Assembly (NCBI RefSeq): GCF_003585765.1
Contig: NZ_CP021235.1
Location: 2,480,001-2,544,000, forward strand
Length of the DNA: 64,000 nucleotides
Reading direction: 5' to 3'
DNA from: Pontibacter actiniarum
GTDB taxonomy: Bacteria > Bacteroidota > Bacteroidia > Cytophagales > Hymenobacteraceae
The position numbers were made by a program, and so were the translations under genes. The notes below the pieces were generated by a model that searched no databases, had not been told where the DNA came from, and worked only from the letters and a program-made list of their open reading frames with translations. Shown here one piece after another: positions 1 to 8,732 of the stretch (positions within the stretch are counted from its first letter, which is position 1; each line of letters starts with the position of its first letter).

Positions 1-286
1 GATCGCAGTGTACAGTAGACGGCACTGCCGCTTGAGGCTTACCTGCCTGCATGAACTGAAGCAAAGCCATCTGCGCCGTCGCATCCTGCATCGCCACTCT
101 GTCCGGAGCAAAATCTACGTAAGACTTTCCACGCTCAAAACCTTGCTTTGCTGCACCATCATACAAGTGTGCGTACAGGATCTTCTCTGTCAGGGTGAGC
201 GGACGGCCTACTGCCTGGCGGGCAGCATTAACGCGCTCTTCCATGCCGGCATATACTGCCTTGATCATTTCTAAATCAAATGCCAT
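1..286 (-). CDS. Aconitate hydratase, N-terminal fragment (cut by window edge)
   Basis: Only the first 95 codons are present; the gene runs off the left edge. The reverse-strand reading starts [14 protein letters not shown] and contains [11 protein letters not shown], the stretch [16 protein letters not shown] and ends in AVPSTVHCD. These match the N-terminus of mitochondrial-type aconitase, the TCA enzyme that isomerises citrate to isocitrate using a 4Fe-4S cluster. The cluster-binding cysteines lie outside the window. The ATG at 286 is the only good start, and a TACATTTG box lies 45 bp upstream. Family assignment is from recognisable conserved sequence; which aconitase paralogue it is cannot be told. 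Confidence 0.85.
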   Translation of the reverse strand, partial: MAFDLEMIKAVYAGMEERVNAARQAVGRPLTLTEKILYAHLYDGAAKQGFERGKSYVDFAPDRVAMQDATAQMALLQFMQAGKPQAAVPSTVHCD

Positions 287-330
287 AGTTTGCTATTGTT
301 AGTGTTTTATACTCTATTTACTAAAGTCTA

Positions 331-338
331 CAAATGTA
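331..338 (-). promoter_or_regulatory. Possible -7 box of the aconitase promoter
   Basis: On the minus strand this reads TACATTTG, an exact match to the Bacteroidota -7 consensus TAnnTTTG, and it is identical to the -7 box proposed for mraZ. It would start transcription about 40 nt before the aconitase ATG. I see no clear TTG at the -33 position, so confidence is limited. Confidence 0.45.
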
Positions 339-441
339 CGAAAACTATATATCTTGAAAAACATTAGCATCTATGAATATAGGTTGCTACATTATTCAGC
401 ATGCATAATTTCTGGAATGCGGAATTCTAAGACATATCCTG

Positions 442-449
442 TACTTTTG
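442..449 (+). promoter_or_regulatory. Possible -7 box of the thioredoxin-like lipoprotein gene
   Basis: TACTTTTG fits TAnnTTTG and lies 30 bp before the ATG at 479. No convincing -33 TTG is found 19-21 bp upstream, so this is a tentative promoter call. Confidence 0.4.
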
Positions 450-478
450 CAGCGTTTAAGTTTTTAAATGTTTACCGC

Positions 479-1747
479 ATGAAACATCACTTTCTTAATA
501 CCCCGGCTAGCCTGATTTTGTTTTTCACTTTTGCGCTAACGCAGCTGGTAAGCTCTTGTACTTCTATGACATCGACAAAAAACACCATACAGCCCGGCAC
601 CTGGCGTGTAAGCCTGCAACATGCCGAAGGAAAGGAAATCCCTTTTATAATGGAGGCCGAGGAACAGAACGGCAAAACTGTCTTATACCTGGTAAACGGC
701 GAGGAGCGCATCCTGGTGGATGATATTGAGCAGCAGGGCGACTCTGTAAAGATCGGGTTGCACATTTTTGATGCCGACCTGATTGCCAAAGTAGACGGCG
801 GCAAGATGGCCGGTCGCTTTGTGAAAAACGACACCGCCACACCTTACGCCGTGCCTTTCACCGCTGAACACGGCCGTGAGAACCGCTTTGCGGCAAACCC
901 TGCCCCAGCCGCCTATGATTTCGACGGCAAGTGGGAGGTGGTGTTCTCCGACAAGGAAGGCAACAACAGCTACAAGGCCGTGGGTGTGTTTGAGCAGCAG
1001 GAAAACCATGTTACCGGCACCTTCCTGACAGAAACCGGCGACTACCGTTACCTGGAAGGCCAGGTGGACGGCAGCGAGCTTAAGCTTTCTACATTCGACG
1101 GCAACCACGCCTACCTGTTCACCGCTACGCCAACCGGCGACAACACCCTCTCCGGTGGCTTTTACGCCGGCATGAACGGCTACGAGCAGTGGGCGGCCAA
1201 GCGAAACCCGCACGCCGAGCTGGCCAGCGCCGACTCGCTTACGTTCCTGAAGCCTGGCTTTGAAACGCTGTCTTTCACGTTCCCGAACCTTGAGGGCGAG
1301 CAGGTTTCTCTCTCAGATGACAAGTACAAAGGCAAGGTAGTGGTGGTGCAACTGCTGGGCTCCTGGTGCCCGAACTGCATGGACGAGACTAACTTCCTGG
1401 CCCCGTACTACGACAAGAACAAAGACCGCGGCCTGGAGATCATTGGCCTAGGCTTTGAGCGCAGCCCTGAATTTGACAAAGCCGCTGCGCGCCTGCAGAA
1501 GATGAAAGACCGCATGGACGTAAACTACGACCTGCTGGTGGCGGGCATCTCAGACAAGGAAGCTGCCGCCAAGGCCCTTCCCGCTCTGAACCATGTCCTT
1601 TCCTTCCCGACGACAATCTTTATCGGCCGCGATGGCAAGGTACGCAAGGTACATACCGGCTTTTCCGGCCCTGGCACCGGCAAGTACTACGAGGAGTTTG
1701 TAGCAGACTTCAACAAAATCATGGAAGAGCTGCTGGCGGAGAAATAG
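479..1747 (+). CDS. Lipoprotein with C-terminal TlpA-like thioredoxin domain
   Basis: A 422-residue exported protein. The signal peptide ends in a lipobox with the lipidated Cys at residue 27 (VSSC). Residues about 45-250 form two lipocalin/beta-sandwich-like halves (GTWRVSL and GKWEVVFSD both open a module) that I do not recognise as a named domain. Residues about 265-420 are a TlpA/AhpC-type thioredoxin domain with active site WCPNC at Cys297 and Cys300 and a downstream FPTTIFIG cis-Pro-type loop. A role as a membrane-anchored periplasmic thiol-disulfide reductase is inferred from the family. Monocistronic: followed by a strong bidirectional terminator shared with the convergent beta-barrel gene. 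Confidence 0.8.
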   Translation: MKHHFLNTPASLILFFTFALTQLVSSCTSMTSTKNTIQPGTWRVSLQHAEGKEIPFIMEAEEQNGKTVLYLVNGEERILVDDIEQQGDSVKIGLHIFDADLIAKVDGGKMAGRFVKNDTATPYAVPFTAEHGRENRFAANPAPAAYDFDGKWEVVFSDKEGNNSYKAVGVFEQQENHVTGTFLTETGDYRYLEGQVDGSELKLSTFDGNHAYLFTATPTGDNTLSGGFYAGMNGYEQWAAKRNPHAELASADSLTFLKPGFETLSFTFPNLEGEQVSLSDDKYKGKVVVVQLLGSWCPNCMDETNFLAPYYDKNKDRGLEIIGLGFERSPEFDKAAARLQKMKDRMDVNYDLLVAGISDKEAAAKALPALNHVLSFPTTIFIGRDGKVRKVHTGFSGPGTGKYYEEFVADFNKIMEELLAEK

Positions 1748-1764
1748 CTCTTCCCCTGCCCCGC

Positions 1765-1818
1765 AAAGTATAGAAAAGGCCGCTGCTCGGGTGTGAGCAG
1801 CGGCCTTTTCTATACTTT
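1765..1818. terminator. Bidirectional terminator with 24-bp stem
   Basis: Perfect inverted repeat: arm 1765-1788 and arm 1795-1818 with a 6-nt loop (gggtgt). The stem core is GGCCGCTGCTC flanked by A/T tracts, and the outer ends are AAAGTATAG / CTATACTTT. It separates the convergent genes at 479-1747 and 1839-2630, so it can serve both. The outer arms carry the over-represented TATACTT word as an inverted pair. Confidence 0.9.
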
Positions 1819-1838
1819 ACCGAATGGTAACGCAGGTG

Positions 1839-2630
1839 TTATTTACCCAGTTGCAACCAGTAGGTAAGGTTCATGCTGAAACGCTGCTCATAAAACGTAT
1901 AGCCTTTGTTTGCATCCGTAGTCGTATCGCTGTAGCTAAGGTAGTAGCCGCTTGCAACGTACCTCCTGTTCTCTACAGTTGCCTCACCGGCAAGGTCAGC
2001 GTAAAGTAGTGCCGGCGAGAACTCAGCTCCCAAAGAGAAGCCCTCGCCCAGGAAATAGTTGAAACCGGCTATCGCAGCAACACCCAGGGAGTGCCCTTTG
2101 GGTATAGTGTACTTGGAGCTTTCGTAGGACAGGGTATCACCCGCCGTAGGCGTTACGGAAAGCTGCGTTTGGTCAAACTTATACTTTCCATGGAAGTTGA
2201 AGGGTAGTTCAAAACCAACATAACACCTTAACCTCTCCGTGGGGCTAAACTCCCAGGCAATGCCCGGGGCTACCTGCCACTTCACCTGCCTCCCGTAAAC
2301 AGTATTGCTTGCAAGGTACCCACCGGTTTCTAACGATGGCTGGTACTCCTTCACCCAAATCCCCGTTCTGGCTACCCTTACACGCAAGGCAGTCTCCTCC
2401 CGTACGCGATACTGCAGCACAGCGCCCAGCGAAAAGGACTTGTGCCTCAAGTTATGGTTATCTACAGACTCCGTGTCTATATCAAACCATCCCACACCAA
2501 TATCATCGGGATTCGGGCTATTGAGCTGTAGGCTAACTCCCAGCCGCTTGGAAGGCGCAAAAGAAGCACTGTTCTGGCTAAAAACGACAAGCGGAAGGAA
2601 CAGGCACAGCAGTAACAGCGATTTTTTCAT
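1839..2630 (-). CDS. Outer-membrane beta-barrel protein, function unknown
   Basis: A 263-residue protein with a clear Sec signal peptide (MKKSLLLL...VVFSQ, cleavage near residue 19). The rest shows alternating hydrophobic/polar strands rich in aromatic girdle residues and ends SMNLTYWLQLGK, an outer-membrane-type C-terminus. It resembles the many small OmpW/OMP_b-brl porin-like proteins of Bacteroidota but I do not recognise a specific family. It stands alone, convergent with the lipoprotein gene and sharing its terminator. Substrate and function cannot be read from sequence. Confidence 0.65.
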   Translation of the reverse strand: MKKSLLLLCLFLPLVVFSQNSASFAPSKRLGVSLQLNSPNPDDIGVGWFDIDTESVDNHNLRHKSFSLGAVLQYRVREETALRVRVARTGIWVKEYQPSLETGGYLASNTVYGRQVKWQVAPGIAWEFSPTERLRCYVGFELPFNFHGKYKFDQTQLSVTPTAGDTLSYESSKYTIPKGHSLGVAAIAGFNYFLGEGFSLGAEFSPALLYADLAGEATVENRRYVASGYYLSYSDTTTDANKGYTFYEQRFSMNLTYWLQLGK

Positions 2631-2827
2631 AGCAACATACAGTAGAGGCTAACCGCTGCCGCACCCCACACCTCTTCCTTCTGCAGTTAGGCCTGTCTTA
2701 GATAAACGAAAGAACACCCTGCTATTTAAACGGCAAAATCATATATAGTTCCAAAAAATTACATATAAATTTCAATACACCCCCACTACCACAGAGCCAG
2801 CACAGCCTGTGCTCCTGCTGATGCGCA

Positions 2828-5035
2828 CTAAGAGGTGCGCGGGAAGTACACCTGGAAAGTGGCTCCCTCCCCTACTTTGCTTTGCACTTCTATTCTGCCG
2901 CCAGCGTTCTCGATGATCTTCTTGACCATGTACAAGCCAACGCCGGAGCCCTCTACGTGGCTGTGCAACCGCTGAAACATCGCAAAAAGCTTTTTCTTCT
3001 GAGACATATCCATGCCCAGGCCGTTGTCAGACACAGACAGAACCTGGCACTGCTCCGTTTCGTGGCAGTCGATGGAGATGAGCGGCGCCCGGTCAGGCGA
3101 GCGGTACTTGATGGCGTTGGAGAGCAGGTTGTAGACAATGCTGCGCAGGTTTTTCCTTGAGAACAGAATCGTCGGGCAACTGCTCACATTTACCTTAATC
3201 TGCGCCTGCGCCGCTTTAATCGCCAATGCGAGGTCCTTCTGCACATCGGCCACAACTTCACGCAGGTCTACTCTTGCGGGCGCTGTGCTTTGTGTTTTCT
3301 CAAACTTAGAAACCTCTGTGAGGTGCTCCAGCGTACGCTTAAAGCGCTTTACGGAGTCCAGGATGAGATCCACCACATGCTGCACCGGCTCCAGTTGCAG
3401 GCTCTCCGGCGGCAGCTCCTCCAGCAGCGCATCCACCAGCCCCTCCACATTCAGGATCGGGGCCTTCAGGTCATGGGAGGCGGTGTATATAAAATTATCG
3501 AGGTCGGCGTTAATGCGCTTCAGTTGCTTGTTGGTGGCGCTAAGCTCGCTATTGGTAGACTGTATCTCGTTGTTCGCCGCCCGCAGCTCCTCGTTGGCCA
3601 CGGCCAGCTCTGCTGCCAGCGCCTGCGCCTGCCGCTTGCCTTTCTCCACGGCTCTGCGGGCCTCTACCTGCTCGGTAATATCGGACACCAGCGTAAAGAA
3701 GCCCACCACTTCCCCATCCTGCACATCCGGCACAAAGGTGGCCTGGATACACTTCAAAAAGTCTTCGCGGAAAGGCATGGTGGCCTCAAAGTTCAGGCGC
3801 TCCCCGGCCAGGGCACGTTCAATGTATTTTTTCACGCCACTGTACGCCTTCTCCCCGACCACCTCGCGCACCGAGCGGCCCAACAGCTCCTCCGGCTCCT
3901 GATGAAACCAGGCTTTGTAGGCGTAATTGGTAAACCTGTACCTCTGATCTTTGTCCAGGTACCCGATCAGCACCGGCAAAGCGTCGGTAATAAGTTTTAG
4001 CTGGTGCGCACTGGTCTCCAGGGCCTGGCGCGACTTTACCTGCTCGGTTGCATCGGTTACAATCTGTATAACGGCTGTTACTTCCTGTCGCTCATTTTTG
4101 AGCGGCTGATACACGCCGTTGTAATACCTGAGCTCCAACTGCCCCTCCCTCAGAAGAGTGGCGGGCAGCTCTTTGGCTTCGAAAGGGACAGCGCTCGTGT
4201 ACACATCCGAAAAGATGGCCTCAAAGCCCTGCCCCACCATCTCTGGCACCACATCGAAGATACTTTTGCCGAGTAACTCCCGGGCAGGCCGCCCCAGCAG
4301 TTCACACATCATGGGGTTAACCAGCTCCACGATCTGCCGCTCCCCGGTAAAGATGCCGATGGCAACGGGAGCCTGCATAAAGATGTGCTGCATCCGCTCC
4401 TTTTGCCATTCCGCCTTTTGCTGCGCCTCCTGCAGCTCCCGCGTGCGGGTCGCGACACGGGCGTCCAGCTCCTGGTTCAGAACCAGCACCTGCTGCCATG
4501 CCTGCTCTTTTTCAGCCACAGCTGCATTGGCCTGGGCCTCGCGCTCCTCACTTGCCGCCAGCTGCGCCTGGAACCGTACATTCTCCGTTACATTAACAAC
4601 GGCGTGTATGATGCGGCTCACGCGGCCCTGGGCATCCAGCACCGGCGTATTGCGCGGAAGCCAGTAGCGCAGCACAAAGGCGTTAGGGTTTAAGGGGTCC
4701 GGCACATCGTACTGCTGCCGGGCCATTTCGTGCGGCTGGCCCGTTGCCAGCACCTGCTGCAGCGAAGCCCGCAGGTTTTCCACCGCATGGGCGTTAGGAG
4801 CATCCGGGTTATCGGGAAACACATCAAAAATATAGCGGCCGAGGAGTTGCTCCCGCTGTGTAAAGGTAGCCTGCAGATAGGTATCGCTAACCGCCTCAAT
4901 GATCAGTTCGCGCGAAAGCAGCAGGTATGCCCCTGGCAAGGCATTAAAAATTGGAAGCTCTACCTGAAACAGGTTATCAGACTCCCCCACGCCATTGGGT
5001 TGCCAGGGATTGGGCTTAGTTGCAGAATCAGACAT
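2828..5035 (-). CDS. Orphan soluble sensor histidine kinase with three PAS domains
   Basis: 735 residues from the ATG at 5035; a TTG one codon upstream is a less likely start. No signal peptide or membrane segment, so it is cytoplasmic. Order: PAS about 25-150, coiled coil 155-210, PAS about 215-335, PAS about 342-462, a long coiled coil with ANEELRAANNEIQS-type heptads to about 510, then HisKA with phospho-acceptor His521 in TASHDLKAP, and HATPase_c with N box (YNLLSNAIKYR), G1 (DNGLGMD) and G2 (GSGVGLYMVKKI). No receiver domain or response regulator lies nearby, so the partner is unknown. The architecture resembles bacteriophytochrome-like PAS kinases of Cytophagales, which sense light, redox or small ligands; the ligand here is not inferable. 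Confidence 0.88.
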   Translation of the reverse strand: MSDSATKPNPWQPNGVGESDNLFQVELPIFNALPGAYLLLSRELIIEAVSDTYLQATFTQREQLLGRYIFDVFPDNPDAPNAHAVENLRASLQQVLATGQPHEMARQQYDVPDPLNPNAFVLRYWLPRNTPVLDAQGRVSRIIHAVVNVTENVRFQAQLAASEEREAQANAAVAEKEQAWQQVLVLNQELDARVATRTRELQEAQQKAEWQKERMQHIFMQAPVAIGIFTGERQIVELVNPMMCELLGRPARELLGKSIFDVVPEMVGQGFEAIFSDVYTSAVPFEAKELPATLLREGQLELRYYNGVYQPLKNERQEVTAVIQIVTDATEQVKSRQALETSAHQLKLITDALPVLIGYLDKDQRYRFTNYAYKAWFHQEPEELLGRSVREVVGEKAYSGVKKYIERALAGERLNFEATMPFREDFLKCIQATFVPDVQDGEVVGFFTLVSDITEQVEARRAVEKGKRQAQALAAELAVANEELRAANNEIQSTNSELSATNKQLKRINADLDNFIYTASHDLKAPILNVEGLVDALLEELPPESLQLEPVQHVVDLILDSVKRFKRTLEHLTEVSKFEKTQSTAPARVDLREVVADVQKDLALAIKAAQAQIKVNVSSCPTILFSRKNLRSIVYNLLSNAIKYRSPDRAPLISIDCHETEQCQVLSVSDNGLGMDMSQKKKLFAMFQRLHSHVEGSGVGLYMVKKIIENAGGRIEVQSKVGEGATFQVYFPRTS

Positions 5036-5284
5036 CAAAAGGTAATAAACAATTCACTGACTAAAGATAACCAGAATATTTCAATTCCGTCTCCGCACGA
5101 GGGCCTGTAGGCACGGCAACAAAGGCGTTGCTCTATGAGAAGACACAGTTTACTGCCTGTACCGCTACCGCTAGTCTTACGCTGAACGGCCTGTTCGCCA
5201 ACACAGTTCCAGCAGTAGGCTGGTTCATCCATCTGCCGTCTCCAAGCAGTGGCGCGGGGCTTACAGCCAGGCCTTCCCGGCAGT

Positions 5285-5905
5285 TTACTGCTTCCGTAGC
5301 CGCACCAGCCGAAAGGCTCCACCCAGGGCGGCAGGCTCGTTTAGCTCCTGCTGCAACCGTGTATGGCTAATAATGTTTCCGATACGCCGGTTGATGTCAG
5401 AAAACAGGGTGCCCGCCAGATGGTTCAGCAAACGGCGCAAGACGGAAGGCTCCTGCCCATCGGCCAGAAACTTATCGAACACCATCACGGTGCCTCCCGG
5501 CTTCAGCACCCGTTCTACCTCTTTAATGCAGGCCACCGGGTCGGGGATTACGGCCAGTATCAGGTGCAGCACAACGGCGTCGAAAGAAGCATCGGCGAAG
5601 GCCAGCGCCTGGCCGTTCATCACCTGCGCCTGCACCGGTACGCGCAGCTCCTCCGCCCGCTGCTTCAGTTTGGAGATCATGCCCGGGGTGATGTCGATGG
5701 CGGTCAGTTTGGTGTGGCCCTGTAGGTAAGGCAAATCGAGGCCCGTGCCGGCGCCAAGTATAAGTATGGCATCGTCGGGTTTTGCGGCAAGCAGTTGCAC
5801 GGAGCGCTGCCTATACTTCCGGAAAACACGGTCAGCAATAAAATCATAGATAGGCAGGTACAAAGTATACCGCAGGCGGTTCCAGCTGTTGGTGTTCAGG
5901 CTCAT
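5285..5905 (-). CDS. Class I SAM-dependent methyltransferase
   Basis: 206 residues. Glycine-rich SAM-binding motif I is ILILGAGTGLDLPYL at about residues 49-63, motif II acid in AIDITPGM, then the Methyltransf_11 signature FDAVVLHLILAVIPDP and VLKPGG. The N-terminus (YDFIADRVFRKYR) resembles the UbiE / phosphatidylethanolamine N-methyltransferase group, so a lipid or quinone substrate is possible but unproven. It lies between the histidine kinase and the prenyl synthase on the same strand, with gaps of about 190-250 bp, so it is probably transcribed separately. Confidence 0.78.
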   Translation of the reverse strand: MSLNTNSWNRLRYTLYLPIYDFIADRVFRKYRQRSVQLLAAKPDDAILILGAGTGLDLPYLQGHTKLTAIDITPGMISKLKQRAEELRVPVQAQVMNGQALAFADASFDAVVLHLILAVIPDPVACIKEVERVLKPGGTVMVFDKFLADGQEPSVLRRLLNHLAGTLFSDINRRIGNIISHTRLQQELNEPAALGGAFRLVRLRKQ

Positions 5906-6096
5906 GGCAGAGTGGCTTTTTTGTGCAGGCTAAGTTAGCGCCTGCACCTGCACCCAGCCTTACAAAATTCCGGCAGAAGTTTACAAAAGTATACGATCGT
6001 AGCCTCTCAGGCGCAACAACACAAGGGGGTGATTTAAATCCAACGCAGGGGCTGTACCCGCGGGGAGGCCTTTGCCAATCAAAAGCAGGAGTATGC

Positions 6097-7074
6097 TTAC
6101 TTCTCCCGCTCGATGGTGTAGGCGATAAGGTACTCCAGGGAGCGGCGCGAAGGCGAGTCCGGAAAGGTGTGCAGGATGGCCAGGGCCTCGGCGTGGTAGT
6201 GGTTCATCAGCTGAACGGTGTAATCGATACCCCCGGATTTTTTAACGAAGTCGATGACCTGCTGCACGCGCTTGTTATCGCCGTTATTGTTTTTCACGTT
6301 GTAGATCACCTTCCGCTTCGTTACCCAGTCGGCTTCGCGTAGCGCGTAGATAAGCGGCAGGGTCATCTTCTTCTCTTTGATGTCGATACCCACCGGCTTG
6401 CCGATCTCGGCGGTGCCGTAGTCAAACAGGTCGTCCTTTATCTGAAAGGCAATCCCTACTTTCTCCCCGAACAAGCGCGCTTTCTCAATGTCCTCTTTAC
6501 TGGCACCGGCTGAGGCAGCGCCCACGGCGCAGCAGGAGGCAATAAGGGAGGCGGTTTTCTGGCGGATGATGTCGAAGTATACTTCCTCGGTAATATCAAG
6601 GCGGCGGGCCTTCTCGATCTGCAGCAGCTCTCCCTCGCTCATCTCCTTCACCGCGTTCGACACGATCTTAAGCAGCTCAAAGTCATCGTTCTGCAGCGAG
6701 AGCAGCAGGCCTTTGGAGAGCAGGTAGTCGCCTACCAGCACGGCAATCTTATTTTTCCAGAGGGCGTTAACGGAGAAAAAGCCACGGCGGTAATTGGCGT
6801 CGTCCACCACATCGTCGTGCACCAAGGTGGCTGTGTGCAGCAGCTCGATGAGCGCAGCGCCACGGTAGCTGGCCTCGCCTATACTTTCGCGGAAGAGCTT
6901 AGCCGTGAAAAACACGAACATAGGCCGCATCTGCTTTCCCTTGCGCTTGACGATGTAGCTCATAATCCGATCCAGAAGCAGTACACGGGTCTTCATGGAG
7001 GCCCGGAACTTCTTTTCGAACTGCTGCATCTCGGGCGCTATAGGCGCCTGTATTTCTTTTAGGCTTATGCTCAT
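6097..7074 (-). CDS. Long-chain trans-isoprenyl diphosphate synthase
   Basis: 325 residues, the usual size for the family. It condenses isopentenyl diphosphate onto an allylic diphosphate to build polyprenyl chains, probably the menaquinone side chain. First Asp-rich motif DDVVD at 87-91 followed by RRG (VHDDVVDDANYRRG); second motif DDLFD at 214-218 (FQIKDDLFDYG). Bulky residues are absent just before the first motif, consistent with a long-chain rather than farnesyl product, but chain length cannot be fixed by eye. Divergent from the hydrolase-folK pair. Its substrates link it to the ispH-containing carotenoid operon at 36 kb. Confidence 0.9.
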   Translation of the reverse strand: MSISLKEIQAPIAPEMQQFEKKFRASMKTRVLLLDRIMSYIVKRKGKQMRPMFVFFTAKLFRESIGEASYRGAALIELLHTATLVHDDVVDDANYRRGFFSVNALWKNKIAVLVGDYLLSKGLLLSLQNDDFELLKIVSNAVKEMSEGELLQIEKARRLDITEEVYFDIIRQKTASLIASCCAVGAASAGASKEDIEKARLFGEKVGIAFQIKDDLFDYGTAEIGKPVGIDIKEKKMTLPLIYALREADWVTKRKVIYNVKNNNGDNKRVQQVIDFVKKSGGIDYTVQLMNHYHAEALAILHTFPDSPSRRSLEYLIAYTIEREK

Positions 7075-7341
7075 CTGTTAACTCCGCAATATTACTGCCT
7101 CTGCCAGTGCTTTCCAAACGACTGTTCGCAAAACAGCGTTTAATTGTTAAATTGCTGCTGCCTTACCTGTTAATTTATTGTAAGGTAGCCCGTGTGCCCT
7201 GCACCGCAAGCGCTTACAAGTCGCCCCGAAGCCCCATTGCGCCTGCGCCAGGTGTACCGGTAAAGGCGCTAGGCAGGTGCGGCAACGCTTTCGGCGGAAC
7301 ACGCATCCTCTCAACAGATTAACCACGTAACCTCAAACAAG

Positions 7342-8187
7342 ATGAAAGTAGACTTTGTTGTATACCCTGACCACGGCCGCCCTTTTACCGCCGATGCCAC
7401 CTACTGGCCCGACAGCCAGCCAAAGCCGGTCGTTATTTTCACCCACGGCTTTAAAGGGTTCAAAGACTGGGGGCACTTCAATCAGCTGGCCACCTATTTT
7501 GCTGAGCAGGGTTTTGTGTTCGTGAAGTTTAACTTTGCCTACAACGGCACCACCGTGGAAGACCACTCCGACATGCACGATATGGAGGCCTTCGGGCAGA
7601 ACAACTTCAGCCTGGAGCTGGATGACATGCAGGCGCTAATTGAGCTGCTGCACAGCGGAAACGCCCCCATTCAGGCACAGGAGCTGGACCTGAGCCGCCT
7701 GTACCTGATCGGGCACAGCCGCGGCGGGGGCGCCGTTATCCTGAAGGCTGCCGAAGAGCCGCGCGTGAAGGCCGTGGCGACCTGGGCCGCCGTAAACAGG
7801 TATGATAACCGCTGGGATGACCTGCAAATGGAGCAGTGGAAGCAAAAGGGTGTGCAGTATGTGCTGAACGGGCGCACTGGTACACAGATGCCGCTGTACT
7901 ACCAAATCGTGGAGGATTACCTCGAGAACAGGTCCCGGCTCGACATCCCAACCGTAGTGAAGCGCATGCAGCAGCCCCTGCTGCTGCTGCACGGCGAGCA
8001 GGACGAAACACTGCCAACCCAAATGGCCCACGACCTGCAAAGCTGGAAGCCGGACGCCGAGCTGCATTTGCTGCCGGAGACCAACCACTCCTTTGGCGGA
8101 AAACACCCTTACGAGGATGACGAATTACCGGAAGCAGCCCGCAAGGCGGCCGACCTCACCATTAGCTTCTTTCAGAAACATGCCTAA
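7342..8187 (+). CDS. Alpha/beta hydrolase
   Basis: 281 residues without a signal peptide. Oxyanion-hole loop FTHGFKGFKDW at 33-43, nucleophile elbow GHSRGG with Ser126, acid region LLLLHGEQDETLP and catalytic His in TNHSFGG, so the full Ser-Asp-His triad is visible. It resembles the dienelactone-hydrolase/prolyl-oligopeptidase-like esterases widespread in Bacteroidota; the substrate is unknown. Its last 8 bases overlap the start of folK, so the two are co-transcribed and probably translationally coupled. Confidence 0.82.
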   Translation: MKVDFVVYPDHGRPFTADATYWPDSQPKPVVIFTHGFKGFKDWGHFNQLATYFAEQGFVFVKFNFAYNGTTVEDHSDMHDMEAFGQNNFSLELDDMQALIELLHSGNAPIQAQELDLSRLYLIGHSRGGGAVILKAAEEPRVKAVATWAAVNRYDNRWDDLQMEQWKQKGVQYVLNGRTGTQMPLYYQIVEDYLENRSRLDIPTVVKRMQQPLLLLHGEQDETLPTQMAHDLQSWKPDAELHLLPETNHSFGGKHPYEDDELPEAARKAADLTISFFQKHA

Positions 8188-8662
8188 CGTATACCTGCTG
8201 CTCGGTGGCAACCTCGGCGACCGCCAGCTGTACCTGCAGCAGGCCCGCGAAAGCATACAGGCCCAGGTGGGCCCGCTGCTGCGAAGCTCCAGGCTCTACG
8301 AAACGGCTGCCTGGGGCAAAACCGACCAGCCAAGCTTTCTGAACCAGGTGTTGGAGGTGCACACAGAGCACGCCCCGGAAGAGGTGCTGCAACGCATAAA
8401 CGCCATTGAGCGCGAGCTGGGGCGGGTGCGGCTGGAGCACTGGGGCGCCCGCGTAATCGACATCGACATCCTTTTCTACGATGAGGCCGTGTTGCAGACG
8501 CAGCGCCTAACCATTCCGCACCCGCAGCTGCACCTGCGCAGGTTCACCCTCTTGCCACTGGCAGAGCTGGCCCCGGAGCTAAGGCACCCGGTGCTGGGGA
8601 AAAGCGTAGCCCAACTGCTGCAGGAGTGCCCCGATATGCTGGAAGTGCAAGTGCTTCCCTAA
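8180..8662 (+). CDS. folK: 2-amino-4-hydroxy-6-hydroxymethyldihydropteridine pyrophosphokinase
   Basis: 160 residues from the ATG at 8180; a longer in-frame reading from 8093 would run through the hydrolase gene and is rejected. The protein opens NVYLLLGGNLGDR, the HPPK N-terminal signature, and carries ERELGRVR and the metal/ATP-binding signature VIDIDILFYDE with the following IPHPQLHLRRFTLLPL. It transfers pyrophosphate from ATP to the pterin alcohol in folate synthesis. It overlaps the upstream hydrolase by 8 bp. folA, another folate gene, lies 49 kb away at 57.3 kb. Confidence 0.95.
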   Translation: MPNVYLLLGGNLGDRQLYLQQARESIQAQVGPLLRSSRLYETAAWGKTDQPSFLNQVLEVHTEHAPEEVLQRINAIERELGRVRLEHWGARVIDIDILFYDEAVLQTQRLTIPHPQLHLRRFTLLPLAELAPELRHPVLGKSVAQLLQECPDMLEVQVLP

Positions 8663-8732
8663 GGCTTTACAGACAAACCAGCTGCCGCCTTGCAACCAAA
8701 CGTGACCCTGTACTATAACTTAAAACGCTCTC

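Noticed and set aside
2631..2827. Intergenic region between the beta-barrel and histidine kinase genes
   Set aside because: AT-rich in part but no -33/-7 pair, hairpin or ORF that could be supported.
3138..3902. 254-codon plus-strand frame opposite the histidine kinase
   Set aside because: Ser/Arg-rich composition typical of a shadow frame of a GC-rich gene; the kinase motifs are on the other strand.
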